This document shows, in pieces, positions 15,886 through 23,106 of a stretch of 64,000 nt of DNA. A program made the position numbers and the translations under genes. This DNA is from an uncultured Prevotella sp. (GTDB taxonomy: Bacteria; Bacteroidota; Bacteroidia; Bacteroidales; Bacteroidaceae). Numbering within the stretch: position 1 is the stretch's first letter; every line of letters starts with the position of its first letter. Under the pieces are notes generated by a model, which had not been told where the DNA came from, searched no databases, and worked only from the letters and a program-made list of their open reading frames with translations. The stretch is from contig CAKPYB010000014.1 of NCBI GenBank assembly GCA_934202525.1, positions 9,732-73,731 of the forward strand, written 5' to 3'.

Positions 15886-17580
15886 TCAGTTGATGTTCAA
15901 CTTAGGCACCTCTGCCTTGTCGAAGTAATACCAGTAGGTATCGCTGAATGCCTGGTTGCCCCGTTCTTCATTATACTGATGGAAACGCTGCAGAACATCT
16001 TGACGCTTGATATATTTTGCCCATTCTTCCGGCTTAGCCTTGGTTCCCGCCAGATAAATCATGAGAGCCTCCTGATACAGGCGTTCGTAGGAAACGTTTT
16101 TCTGTTTGAGATAATAAGTATCATAATCCCGCTTGAAGGTTTCCATGTCTTTCAGGAGAAGATCGCTGCAGAGCATGTAGTCGATGGCGATTTTGTTGTT
16201 CGGATTACTTTCTGCCAGTTCACACATGATGGTGTGGCAATTCTCGTTCAGTCGTAGCGTATCCTTCCGGTTGATGAACGGGCGCTTTTCGATGTATTGC
16301 TGCAGGAGAGCTTTTTCATCGGCTGTTGCTTTTCTGGCAAGTGAGGAGAAGGCACGGTTTGCCCATCTGCTCCATACGAAGGTCTTTTGCAGAATACGGA
16401 GATTTTTGCGGGTAGCAGTGTAGTCGCCCTTCACCAGATTGATTTCGGCAAGTCGCTTTACCATTCTGATATTCCGGTTGTTCGGAGAGCAGACATTGGC
16501 AAGCATTGTGGCACGTTCGCAGAAAGTCATATCGCCCAGAACCCAATACAGTTCGTTCAGGGTCTTGATGGTAAGGGTTGGGGTGCCTGGAGCCAGTTTC
16601 TCGAATGTACCCAGGTTGTTGCTCTGGAATCTCAGCAGGTTGTCTGGAAGATATCCGTTTTGCGCCATCACGAGGTTATAGTAGAACTTCATGTATTGGT
16701 CTGGATTTTCCGTCTTTTCTACGATGTTGATAACCTTATTATAATTACCGAAGTAATATTCACAGTCTACCGCGAATGTTTTCTCCAGATCCATTTGCGG
16801 TTTTACCAGTTTTCCGATACCCGGATAGGTATAAAGGGTTTGGAAGTCGCAGAAGTAGAGTCGCTTGGACAGCATCAGCAGGAAGAAAGGAATCACGAGG
16901 GCAGCCAGGCGATAGTAGGTCCCCACTTTCATGATGTTGGAAAGACATCCTGTAAATACCAGCGCTCCGTAGATCCATACTCCATTTCCAAAGAACCAGT
17001 GGCATACGAATACGGAAACAATGATGCTGAAGGCGGTAACCCAATGCGCTGCTCCCAAACCTGCTGCGGCAGAAGGATTGTCGTCCATCTTCTCTATCTT
17101 CTTGAGAAACATTCGGGTGGAAGTGAGCAGCTTGGTGCTGACACGGAACACACTGGCACCACCTGCTATTGCCAGAATGCTGCAAAGCCGGTAGTCGTAG
17201 TGAAAACTGAAACATACCAATAGGATCATCATGATGAAGGCTACGATATGTGCCGTCTTTTCCCCCTGGATGTCTGCATCTCTTACTGCGCATTTTACAT
17301 TATGTCCCGTAATAAGAATACAGAGGGTAAGGATGATAGGACCGGCATAGCGGAAATAATAAAACTGGGTCAGGAAATCGCCTGCCAGACAGGCCAGCCA
17401 TCCCGGTTTGTCCAGATAAGTAGTCAGATAATCCCATGATGACAGAAACAGTTGGTTCTGCTCCTGATAAAACAGATGGTAGGGATAGAAGAATTGGAAG
17501 AACACAAAGCATGCGATGGCTCCCAATGCATATAACGAATATATGCCAAAACTAGATTGGCTTGTTTGCTGTTCACTCAT
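15886..17580 (-). CDS. DUF6057-like polytopic membrane protein with TPR-like C-terminus
   Basis: 564 residues from the ATG at 17580 (MSEQQTSQSSF); an in-frame ATG at 17646 is also possible. Residues 15-260 contain about eight to nine hydrophobic segments (for example IYSLYALGAIACFVFFQFFY and IILTLCILITGH). The remaining 300 residues are helical and TPR-like, probably periplasmic or cytoplasmic. The arrangement fits DUF6057 of Bacteroidota; function unknown. The downstream partner gene is a truncated remnant, so the module is probably no longer fully functional. A -7 box lies at 17679-17686. Confidence 0.75.
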   Translation of the reverse strand: MSEQQTSQSSFGIYSLYALGAIACFVFFQFFYPYHLFYQEQNQLFLSSWDYLTTYLDKPGWLACLAGDFLTQFYYFRYAGPIILTLCILITGHNVKCAVRDADIQGEKTAHIVAFIMMILLVCFSFHYDYRLCSILAIAGGASVFRVSTKLLTSTRMFLKKIEKMDDNPSAAAGLGAAHWVTAFSIIVSVFVCHWFFGNGVWIYGALVFTGCLSNIMKVGTYYRLAALVIPFFLLMLSKRLYFCDFQTLYTYPGIGKLVKPQMDLEKTFAVDCEYYFGNYNKVINIVEKTENPDQYMKFYYNLVMAQNGYLPDNLLRFQSNNLGTFEKLAPGTPTLTIKTLNELYWVLGDMTFCERATMLANVCSPNNRNIRMVKRLAEINLVKGDYTATRKNLRILQKTFVWSRWANRAFSSLARKATADEKALLQQYIEKRPFINRKDTLRLNENCHTIMCELAESNPNNKIAIDYMLCSDLLLKDMETFKRDYDTYYLKQKNVSYERLYQEALMIYLAGTKAKPEEWAKYIKRQDVLQRFHQYNEERGNQAFSDTYWYYFDKAEVPKLNIN

Positions 17581-17678
17581 TTTTGTCGATTTATAAGTTT
17601 TTATATCTGTGCATCTTGTTTGGTATAAGTAGTGAAGTTTTAGCATTTACTCTTTGCCAAGGTGCAACTTATCAGGGG

Positions 17679-17686
17679 CAAAGGTA
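17679..17686 (-). promoter_or_regulatory. -7 box of the DUF6057 gene
   Basis: TACCTTTG on the minus strand, about 99 bp upstream of the preferred start. Confidence 0.55.
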
Positions 17687-17714
17687 ATAAAAATATATTA
17701 GAATGAATCATAAA

Positions 17715-17755
17715 AAATGCAGAAACTTACTCTTTAAAAGTAAATTTCTGCATTT
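17715..17755 (-). terminator. Terminator after the Rid-domain gene
   Basis: AAATGCAGAAA (17715-17725) pairs with TTTCTGCATTT (17745-17755), and an inner TTAC/GTAA pair extends the stem. Confidence 0.75.
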
Positions 17756-17763
17756 ATCAGCAT

Positions 17764-18792
17764 TTATTTCTGTTCTTGTTTTTCTGCAATGCATTCCATT
17801 TCTATCAGCCAGCCCGGTCTGCATACTCTTGCCTCTACGATGATATGTGGTATCTGAGGGTAAAACTGATTCATCAGTTGCTCTACGGTATGATAGTCTG
17901 AGATGTCGCGCAGGTAGATGATAAAGTATTGGATATCGTTCATCATCGCATCGCCATCCTTCAATAAAGCACCGATGTTCTCGAGCAATCTGCCGGTTTG
18001 TCTTATAATATCGCCTTCGTATACAACTGCTCCATCTTTATCTATGCTGGCTGTTCCTGATATGAAATATTGTTTCTTCTGGGGCAGGGAAAGACAGGTT
18101 CCTCGCTCAAAGGCTACTCCGTAGTCATGAGTTGGATTCAGATGGTTGAGCGCCTGGAGATATTTCTTGTCTTCTTCCCTAATGTCGGGAACGGTCAGAA
18201 AGTCGATGGCTACAGAGGCATGACGGACGGATGTTGCTCCGCCGATGCCCGTACTGGCTATATAATGGGTTTCTGCCGTCAGACCTTGCTGGTCGAAAAC
18301 ATCATTGCGCGCTTCTACTACTCCCTGATAATTTACATCGATGTTGGTTACGTATATCCATGTTCTTATCAGATTGCGCTTCATCGTCATCTCTGTACCG
18401 GCGATAAGTTGCAGGTATTTATCGAATAGCATTCGGGTCTGTTCGTACGAATCCTTTCCCTTCGCTTCTTCCGCAGTCAGTCGGAGGCTGTGGAACAGGA
18501 TAGGGGTCTTATCGTCTGTGGTCTTGATCAGGAGTGAAATCTTGCTCCCGTTGAGCGGAGGTTGTTCAACAACCGTAAGATGGGTATCTTTGAGATACTC
18601 CTGATAAAGGAGTGACTCTTCTAAATCCTTGCTTTGATTTTGGGAGTCGCTGAGGAATACCTTACAATATTGCAAAGTACGTTTTTCTAGTTTCTCGGTG
18701 TCGAGATAGTTACCTAGTTTCAGATACAGAAAGTTCAAGCGGTCGTTGAACGAACCCTTGGCTTCTGGTGATAATATTATATATTTGTCCAT
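17764..18792 (-). CDS. Double Rid (YjgF/UK114)-domain protein, chorismatase-like
   Basis: 342 residues. The C-terminal half has the Rid trimer fold: YFISGTASIDKDGAVVYEGD, QTGRLLENIGALLKDGDAMM and the strand pattern ending PHIIVEARVCRPGWLIEMEC (the VEARVCRP resembles the substrate-binding arginine motif). The N-terminal half (about 1-170) looks like a degenerate second Rid domain, and the RTWIYVTNID segment resembles FkbO/Hyg5-type chorismatases. It could be an enamine/imine deaminase or a chorismate-handling enzyme; the substrate is not evident. Own promoter (18815-18822) and terminator (17715-17755), so monocistronic. Confidence 0.7.
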   Translation of the reverse strand: MDKYIILSPEAKGSFNDRLNFLYLKLGNYLDTEKLEKRTLQYCKVFLSDSQNQSKDLEESLLYQEYLKDTHLTVVEQPPLNGSKISLLIKTTDDKTPILFHSLRLTAEEAKGKDSYEQTRMLFDKYLQLIAGTEMTMKRNLIRTWIYVTNIDVNYQGVVEARNDVFDQQGLTAETHYIASTGIGGATSVRHASVAIDFLTVPDIREEDKKYLQALNHLNPTHDYGVAFERGTCLSLPQKKQYFISGTASIDKDGAVVYEGDIIRQTGRLLENIGALLKDGDAMMNDIQYFIIYLRDISDYHTVEQLMNQFYPQIPHIIVEARVCRPGWLIEMECIAEKQEQK

Positions 18793-18814
18793 CTTGTTTT
18801 TCTTTTTTCGGCGG

Positions 18815-18822
18815 CAAAGGTA
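18815..18822 (-). promoter_or_regulatory. -7 box of the Rid-domain gene
   Basis: TACCTTTG on the minus strand, 23 bp upstream of the ATG. Confidence 0.6.
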
Positions 18823-18913
18823 CGGATAATATCTGAGATATAAGAATATAGACTGGATGAAAAGAAAAAAATACCTAGAAATGGGGATGGGATTGTGCAG
18901 GGTAGAACAAAAA

Positions 18914-18948
18914 GAAGGGAAGTAAAGGCTTGTTTTCCTTTGCTTCCC
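18914..18948 (-). terminator. Terminator after argF'
   Basis: GGGAAGTAAAGG (18917-18928) pairs with CCTTTGCTTCCC (18937-18948) with one mismatch; the minus strand continues into TTCTTTTTG. Confidence 0.7.
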
Positions 18949-18970
18949 CTATCTCTTGCTTATTTCTTGC

Positions 18971-19933
18971 TTAGAGTGATTCGAGCATGCGCTTGATGAC
19001 AACTTCGGCTGAAATCTCACGGTTGGCTGCCTCTGGAATTACCAGACTGTTCTTGCTTTCGATGACATCATCGGTAACAATCAAGCCACGGCGAACTGGC
19101 AGGCAGTGCATGAAGCAACCGTCATTGGTCCAGCTCATGTGCTCCTCGTCGATGGTCCAGCTCATATCCTTGCTCAGAATTTCACCATACTGTGCTGGGT
19201 CTTTCACACCCGGACAGCTCCAGTTCTTGGCATAAACGAAGTCTGCACCTTCCAGAGCCTTCTTCTGGTCGTACTCCACCTTGGCATTTCCAACGAACTT
19301 AGGGTCGAGTTCATAGCCCTCTGGATGGGTAACCACGAAATCTACATCGGCTGCATTCATCCACTGGGCGAATGAGTTTGGTACAGCTTGAGGCAAGGCA
19401 CGGCAATGAGGAGCCCAGGTCAGGACTACCTTGGGACGAGCCACCTTCTTATGCTCCTCGATGGTGATGAGGTCGGCGAATGCCTGGAGTGGATGAACGG
19501 TAGCTGTCTCCATAGCGAAGACAGGGCGGCCGCTGTACTTTACAAACTGGTTGACGATGGTTTCGGCATAATCGTAGTCACGGTCTTTCAAACCGGCAAA
19601 GCTGCGAACACCGATAAGGTCGCAGAAGCTACCCATCACAGGGATAGCCTCAAGCAGGTGCTCACTCTTGTCGCCATCCATGATGACGCCACGCTCTGTC
19701 TCCAGTTTCCATGCACCGGCATTCACATCGAGCACGATAACATTCATGCCCAGGTTCATCGCAGCCTTCTGTGTACTCAATCGGGTACGGAGGCTGTTAT
19801 TGAAGAATATCATCAGCAAGGTTTTGTTCTTGCCCAACTCCTGATAACCGAAACGGTTTGCTTTTACTTCCTGTGCCTCGGCGAGTGCTGCTTTCAGGTC
19901 GCCAAGGTCTTCAACATTAAAGAATGTCTTCAT
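18971..19933 (-). CDS. argF': N-succinylornithine carbamoyltransferase (ArgF')
   Basis: 320 residues. Carbamoyltransferase family, but with NNSLRTRLS (45-53) in place of the STRTR motif of ornithine transcarbamylase, and FMHCLPVRR near the C-terminus. It has a proline (P98 in EAIPVM), the position that, in the Bacteroides fragilis enzyme, distinguishes succinylornithine from acetylornithine transcarbamylase (which has Glu). The predicted reaction is carbamoyl phosphate + N2-succinylornithine to N-succinylcitrulline, the Bacteroidetes arginine variant. It lies after proA on the same strand; a 32-bp palindrome at 20018-20049 is just upstream. Confidence 0.9.
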   Translation of the reverse strand: MKTFFNVEDLGDLKAALAEAQEVKANRFGYQELGKNKTLLMIFFNNSLRTRLSTQKAAMNLGMNVIVLDVNAGAWKLETERGVIMDGDKSEHLLEAIPVMGSFCDLIGVRSFAGLKDRDYDYAETIVNQFVKYSGRPVFAMETATVHPLQAFADLITIEEHKKVARPKVVLTWAPHCRALPQAVPNSFAQWMNAADVDFVVTHPEGYELDPKFVGNAKVEYDQKKALEGADFVYAKNWSCPGVKDPAQYGEILSKDMSWTIDEEHMSWTNDGCFMHCLPVRRGLIVTDDVIESKNSLVIPEAANREISAEVVIKRMLESL

Positions 19934-20017
19934 TGTTATTTCGTTTTTTTATTTGTTATATCTTATATGTATTGCTATTGAATCTTTTTTCTTGGATCTT
20001 TCTTTTTGAATCTTGAT

Positions 20018-20049
20018 GTTTGCAAAGTTTGCATGCAAATCTTGCAAAC
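20018..20049. promoter_or_regulatory. 32-bp imperfect palindrome of four TTTGCA/TGCAAA half-sites upstream of argF'
   Basis: Left half GTTTGCAAAGTTTGCA and right half TGCAAATCTTGCAAAC are complementary except at two positions. It lies 85 bp upstream of the argF' ATG, between proA and argF'. A multi-site operator is the simplest reading. Confidence 0.55.
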
Positions 20050-20068
20050 ATGGCAGAAACTAAGACTT

Positions 20069-20101
20069 GGTACGGAGAGGGTACGGAGCAGGTACGGAGC
20101 G
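20069..20101. repeat. Three tandem 11-bp GGTACGGAG units
   Basis: GGTACGGAGAG, GGTACGGAGCA, GGTACGGAGCG in a row, just downstream of the proA stop. Confidence 0.7.
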
Positions 20102-20108
20102 GGTCCTG

Positions 20109-21395
20109 TTAGGCTCTTGTCTGTCCCTGACCTGTAATCAGCCACTTGTAGGTTGTAATCTCTTCGAGTGCCATTGGTCCGCGGGCTCCAAGTTTCTGGG
20201 TACTGATGCCAATCTCTGCGCCCAATCCGAACTGTGCGCCATCGGTAAAGCTGGTAGGAGCGTTTACATAAACGCAGGCTGCATCTACCATTGCCTGGAA
20301 CTTCTTCTGGGCAGTTTCATTGTTGGAAACAATGCTCTCGCTGTGTCCGCTTCCGTAAGTAGCGATATGGTCGAGTGCCTCATCTTCCGAAGCCACGGTC
20401 TTGATGCCCATCTGCATGCTGAGCCATTCGGTGTTCCAAATGCTCTTCATGTTGGCATCAGCTTCCTTCATCTTCGCCTCGCTTTCCTCCGCTTTATATA
20501 ATAAGGTGTCAGGATAGTGTCCCTTTAAGGTCTCGTAAGCCTTGGCATCCGCATGGATCTTGGTCTGCTTCTCGGCGAGACCCTCGCAGAGAGCAGGGAG
20601 GTCGCTTAATCTGCTTTCGTGAATCAGCAGACAGTCGAGCGCATTGCATACGCTCACTCTTCTGCATTTGGCATTGGTGATGATGCGCTTGCCCATCTCC
20701 AGATCGCCATCCTTGTCGAAGTAACAATGTACCACGCCGGCTCCGGTCTCGATAACCGGTACCTTGGCGGTATCGCGAACGAAGTTGATAAGCTTCTTAC
20801 CACCACGAGGAATACAGAGGTCGATATAGCCCACAGCATTCAGCATTTCGCCGGTAGCCTCATGGGTAGCAGGAAGGAGAGTGACTACATTCGGGTCAAT
20901 ACCGAAAGTTATCAACACCCTGTGGATAAGTTCGACACCCGCTGAGTTTGAGGCGTTTGCATCCCTTCCACCTTTCAGTACGCACGCATTTCCGCTCTTG
21001 AAACAGAGTGAGAAAACATCGTAGGTTACGTTAGGACGAGCCTCGTAAATCATGCCGATAACTCCGAATGGAACGGCTACTCGCTGCAGATGCAAACCAT
21101 TTTCGAGTGTTTTGTCTTTGAGAACTCTTCCGAGCGGTGAAGGCAGTGTACTGACGTGTCTCATATCCGAAGCAATATCCCGGAGTCGCTGCTCTGTGAG
21201 TTGCAATCGGTCGTAGAGCGGGTTCGCCTTGTCCATCTTCGCCAAGTCTTCTGCGTTCGCAGCAAGGAGCGCAGGAGTTTCTGCGATGATAGCGTCAGCC
21301 ACCGCCTGCAGGATTTCATTACGTTGTTCATCAGTTAGCAAACCAAGTGTTTTGCTAGCTGCCTTTACTTTTTGGAAAGTCTCTTTCAGTTCCAT
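20109..21395 (-). CDS. proA: Glutamate-5-semialdehyde dehydrogenase (gamma-glutamyl phosphate reductase)
   Basis: 428 residues, full length. It reduces gamma-glutamyl phosphate to glutamate semialdehyde with NADPH in proline synthesis. Aldehyde-dehydrogenase fold: [21 protein letters not shown] starts at about 111, [12 protein letters not shown] near 136-146, catalytic C250 in [11 protein letters not shown], and the family-typical TYGSGHSE segment near 348. Its own -7 box is at 21466-21473. proB is not adjacent: about 18 kb of other genes separate it from the intact proB at 39629. Confidence 0.95.
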   Translation of the reverse strand: MELKETFQKVKAASKTLGLLTDEQRNEILQAVADAIIAETPALLAANAEDLAKMDKANPLYDRLQLTEQRLRDIASDMRHVSTLPSPLGRVLKDKTLENGLHLQRVAVPFGVIGMIYEARPNVTYDVFSLCFKSGNACVLKGGRDANASNSAGVELIHRVLITFGIDPNVVTLLPATHEATGEMLNAVGYIDLCIPRGGKKLINFVRDTAKVPVIETGAGVVHCYFDKDGDLEMGKRIITNAKCRRVSVCNALDCLLIHESRLSDLPALCEGLAEKQTKIHADAKAYETLKGHYPDTLLYKAEESEAKMKEADANMKSIWNTEWLSMQMGIKTVASEDEALDHIATYGSGHSESIVSNNETAQKKFQAMVDAACVYVNAPTSFTDGAQFGLGAEIGISTQKLGARGPMALEEITTYKWLITGQGQTRA

Positions 21396-21465
21396 TCGCT
21401 ATTTCCTTTCTTATTTTTATGATAAGATATTTTGTAATGTGTTACGAGTTCCCTCTTAACAACGG

Positions 21466-21473
21466 CAAAGGTA
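21466..21473 (-). promoter_or_regulatory. proA: -7 box of the proA promoter
   Basis: TACCTTTG on the minus strand, 71 bp upstream of the ATG. Confidence 0.6.
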
Positions 21474-21559
21474 AGTATAAATATCGGAAATTGCAAACTT
21501 TATGCAAGAAAAAGTAATAGTTTAATAGATAAATGGATAGTTATACGGAAAATGATATT

Positions 21560-21589
21560 AAAAAAGGTCAGACAGTGCCTGACCTTTTT
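21560..21589 (-). terminator. Terminator after the DUF1016 gene
   Basis: AAAAAAGGTCAG and CTGACCTTTTT form a 12-bp stem around ACAGTGC; U runs on both strands make it bidirectional. Confidence 0.8.
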
Positions 21590-21629
21590 GTAATGGTTCC
21601 TTCTAATTATTTTGATACTGCCAGAAGAA

Positions 21630-22718
21630 TTACTCTTTTTCGTTTTCTTCAGGGTGAGTCATTAGATACAGTTCCTTCTGTCGTTCGATTTCTCTTCTCA
21701 AGTCTTCCTTGTCTGGCAGGTAAAGCTTGTATTTTGCAGCGAACATCTGGTCGTTCTTGGCAAGAGTGGAGTATCGGGCTACATCCGAATCGGTTTCGGC
21801 ACAGAGGATGATTCCGATAGTAGGATTGTCGTCTGGTCCTTTCTTCATCTTGTCATACATCTGCAAGTACATGTCCATTTGACCGACATCCTGATAGGTG
21901 ATGCGGTTGACCTTTAAATCTACAAGGATAAAACTCTTGATAAGATAATTATAGAATACCAAGTCGATGTAGTAGTCGTTCTCTTCCGTTCGGATATGCT
22001 GCTGGCGAGCTACAAGGGCATAGCCTTTCCCCATTTCCATCAAGAATTTCTCTAAATTATCTATGATGGCAGATTCCAATTTCGATTCTTTGAGAGAAGA
22101 GTCGGAAGGTAATCCCAAAAACTCCATGACTACAGGAGATTTGATGTATTCCAGTTTATCTTGCTGGAATTCATTTGTTTTCTCTTTCATCTCTTTCTCT
22201 ACAGGTGCTTTGTCTTTTGACATAAGGAGGCGCTCATAGTACAAGGTATTGATGTTACGACTCAATGTGCGGTAGCTCCAACCTTGCTCGAAAGCTTCCT
22301 TTGCATACCAATCCCTTGCTCGTTTGTCTTCGATGCGAATAAGTCGCTCGTAATGTGACCATGGAAGTAAATGTAATACTTGCTTTCTGAATTCCTCAGA
22401 CACTGTCTGATGAATTTCTAATTCTTTGAATAATAGGAAGAACTTCTTGAAATTTATGAGGTTTGTCTCAGAGAACCCTTTCCCAAATTCCTCTGTAAGT
22501 GCAGCGGATGCCACCTCAATAATATGCTTTCCATACTCAGCCCTTGCTTCTCCGTTCTGCTCCTCTTCTACAATACGTTTCCCTATTCTCCAGTTTCTTT
22601 CTACCAGAGAATAATTGACGGCAGCGAAAGCTTTGCTCCTTGCTTTGCTGACTATTGTCTTCAAATAATTTACGAGAAACTTCTCTTCTCCTTTATATGA
22701 GTGCTCCATCTGCTTCAT
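21630..22718 (-). CDS. DUF1016 / YhcG-like PDDEXK nuclease-family protein
   Basis: 362 residues from the ATG at 22718. The in-frame ATG at 22751 lies on the promoter -7 box (22749-22756), so it is rejected. The N-terminal DUF1016_N segment (SLVERNWRIGKRIVEEEQ, YGKHIIEVASAALTEEFGKG) is followed by the PDDEXK part: DYYIDLVFYN and FILVDLKVNRITYQDVGQM, giving the D..(E/D)xK signature (VDLKVN). The family includes proteins tied to mobile elements, defence and restriction accessories; function here unknown. It stands alone between proA and a hybrid two-component gene, consistent with an inserted accessory gene. Confidence 0.85.
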   Translation of the reverse strand: MKQMEHSYKGEEKFLVNYLKTIVSKARSKAFAAVNYSLVERNWRIGKRIVEEEQNGEARAEYGKHIIEVASAALTEEFGKGFSETNLINFKKFFLLFKELEIHQTVSEEFRKQVLHLLPWSHYERLIRIEDKRARDWYAKEAFEQGWSYRTLSRNINTLYYERLLMSKDKAPVEKEMKEKTNEFQQDKLEYIKSPVVMEFLGLPSDSSLKESKLESAIIDNLEKFLMEMGKGYALVARQQHIRTEENDYYIDLVFYNYLIKSFILVDLKVNRITYQDVGQMDMYLQMYDKMKKGPDDNPTIGIILCAETDSDVARYSTLAKNDQMFAAKYKLYLPDKEDLRREIERQKELYLMTHPEENEKE

Positions 22719-22748
22719 AATTATGCCTTGTTTTATGTATGATGAGTG

Positions 22749-22756
22749 CAAAGATA
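22749..22756 (-). promoter_or_regulatory. -7 box of the DUF1016 gene
   Basis: TATCTTTG on the minus strand; it decides the start codon of the downstream gene (22718). Confidence 0.7.
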
Positions 22757-22819
22757 CGCTTTTTTATTGGTAAAGCACAAAAATATGGTTAAAAAGTTTG
22801 CGGAAACCAAAACATTTGC

Positions 22820-22960
22820 TATCTTTACATCGTCAAACCCTTACTGAAAGCCCTCGTGGGTGGGATGTTTAGGGAGACACATATACATAAAAGGCGTAAC
22901 AGTACGCTTTGGTTTTGGCGTGTTGGAATTTCGCAAATTTTACGTCATTTAGTATAAGAG
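22820..22960 (+). other. Unexplained structured stretch, possible non-coding RNA
   Basis: A near-consensus -7 box (TATCTTTA, 22820-22827) is followed by GC-rich segments unlike the AT-rich surroundings: a CCCTCGTGGG hairpin near 22851, and GCGTA-ACAG-TACGC near 22897-22910, flanked by inverted CCAAAAC (22807-22813) and GTTTTGG (near 22914). No ORF fits. It could be a short RNA or a dispersed repeat; I cannot name it. Confidence 0.35.
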
Positions 22961-23029
22961 GATAGTTCTTCACAAATGGGAAGAAATTATTTTTTTAACA
23001 CCGAAGAAGCACTTTTACGAAAAAAAACG

Positions 23030-23037
23030 TATTTTTG
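23030..23037 (+). promoter_or_regulatory. -7 box of the hybrid two-component gene
   Basis: TATTTTTG, 69 bp upstream of the ATG at 23107. Confidence 0.6.
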
Positions 23038-23106
23038 CACTTGCGTGTTGAATTTGCGTAGGAACAAAACATTAACTTTGAAAACAAAAGCTGAAAATTA
23101 TTAAGG

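Noticed and set aside
21630..22718. Part of a restriction or defence island
   Set aside because: DUF1016 proteins can belong to such systems, but no methylase, specificity or defence gene is adjacent.
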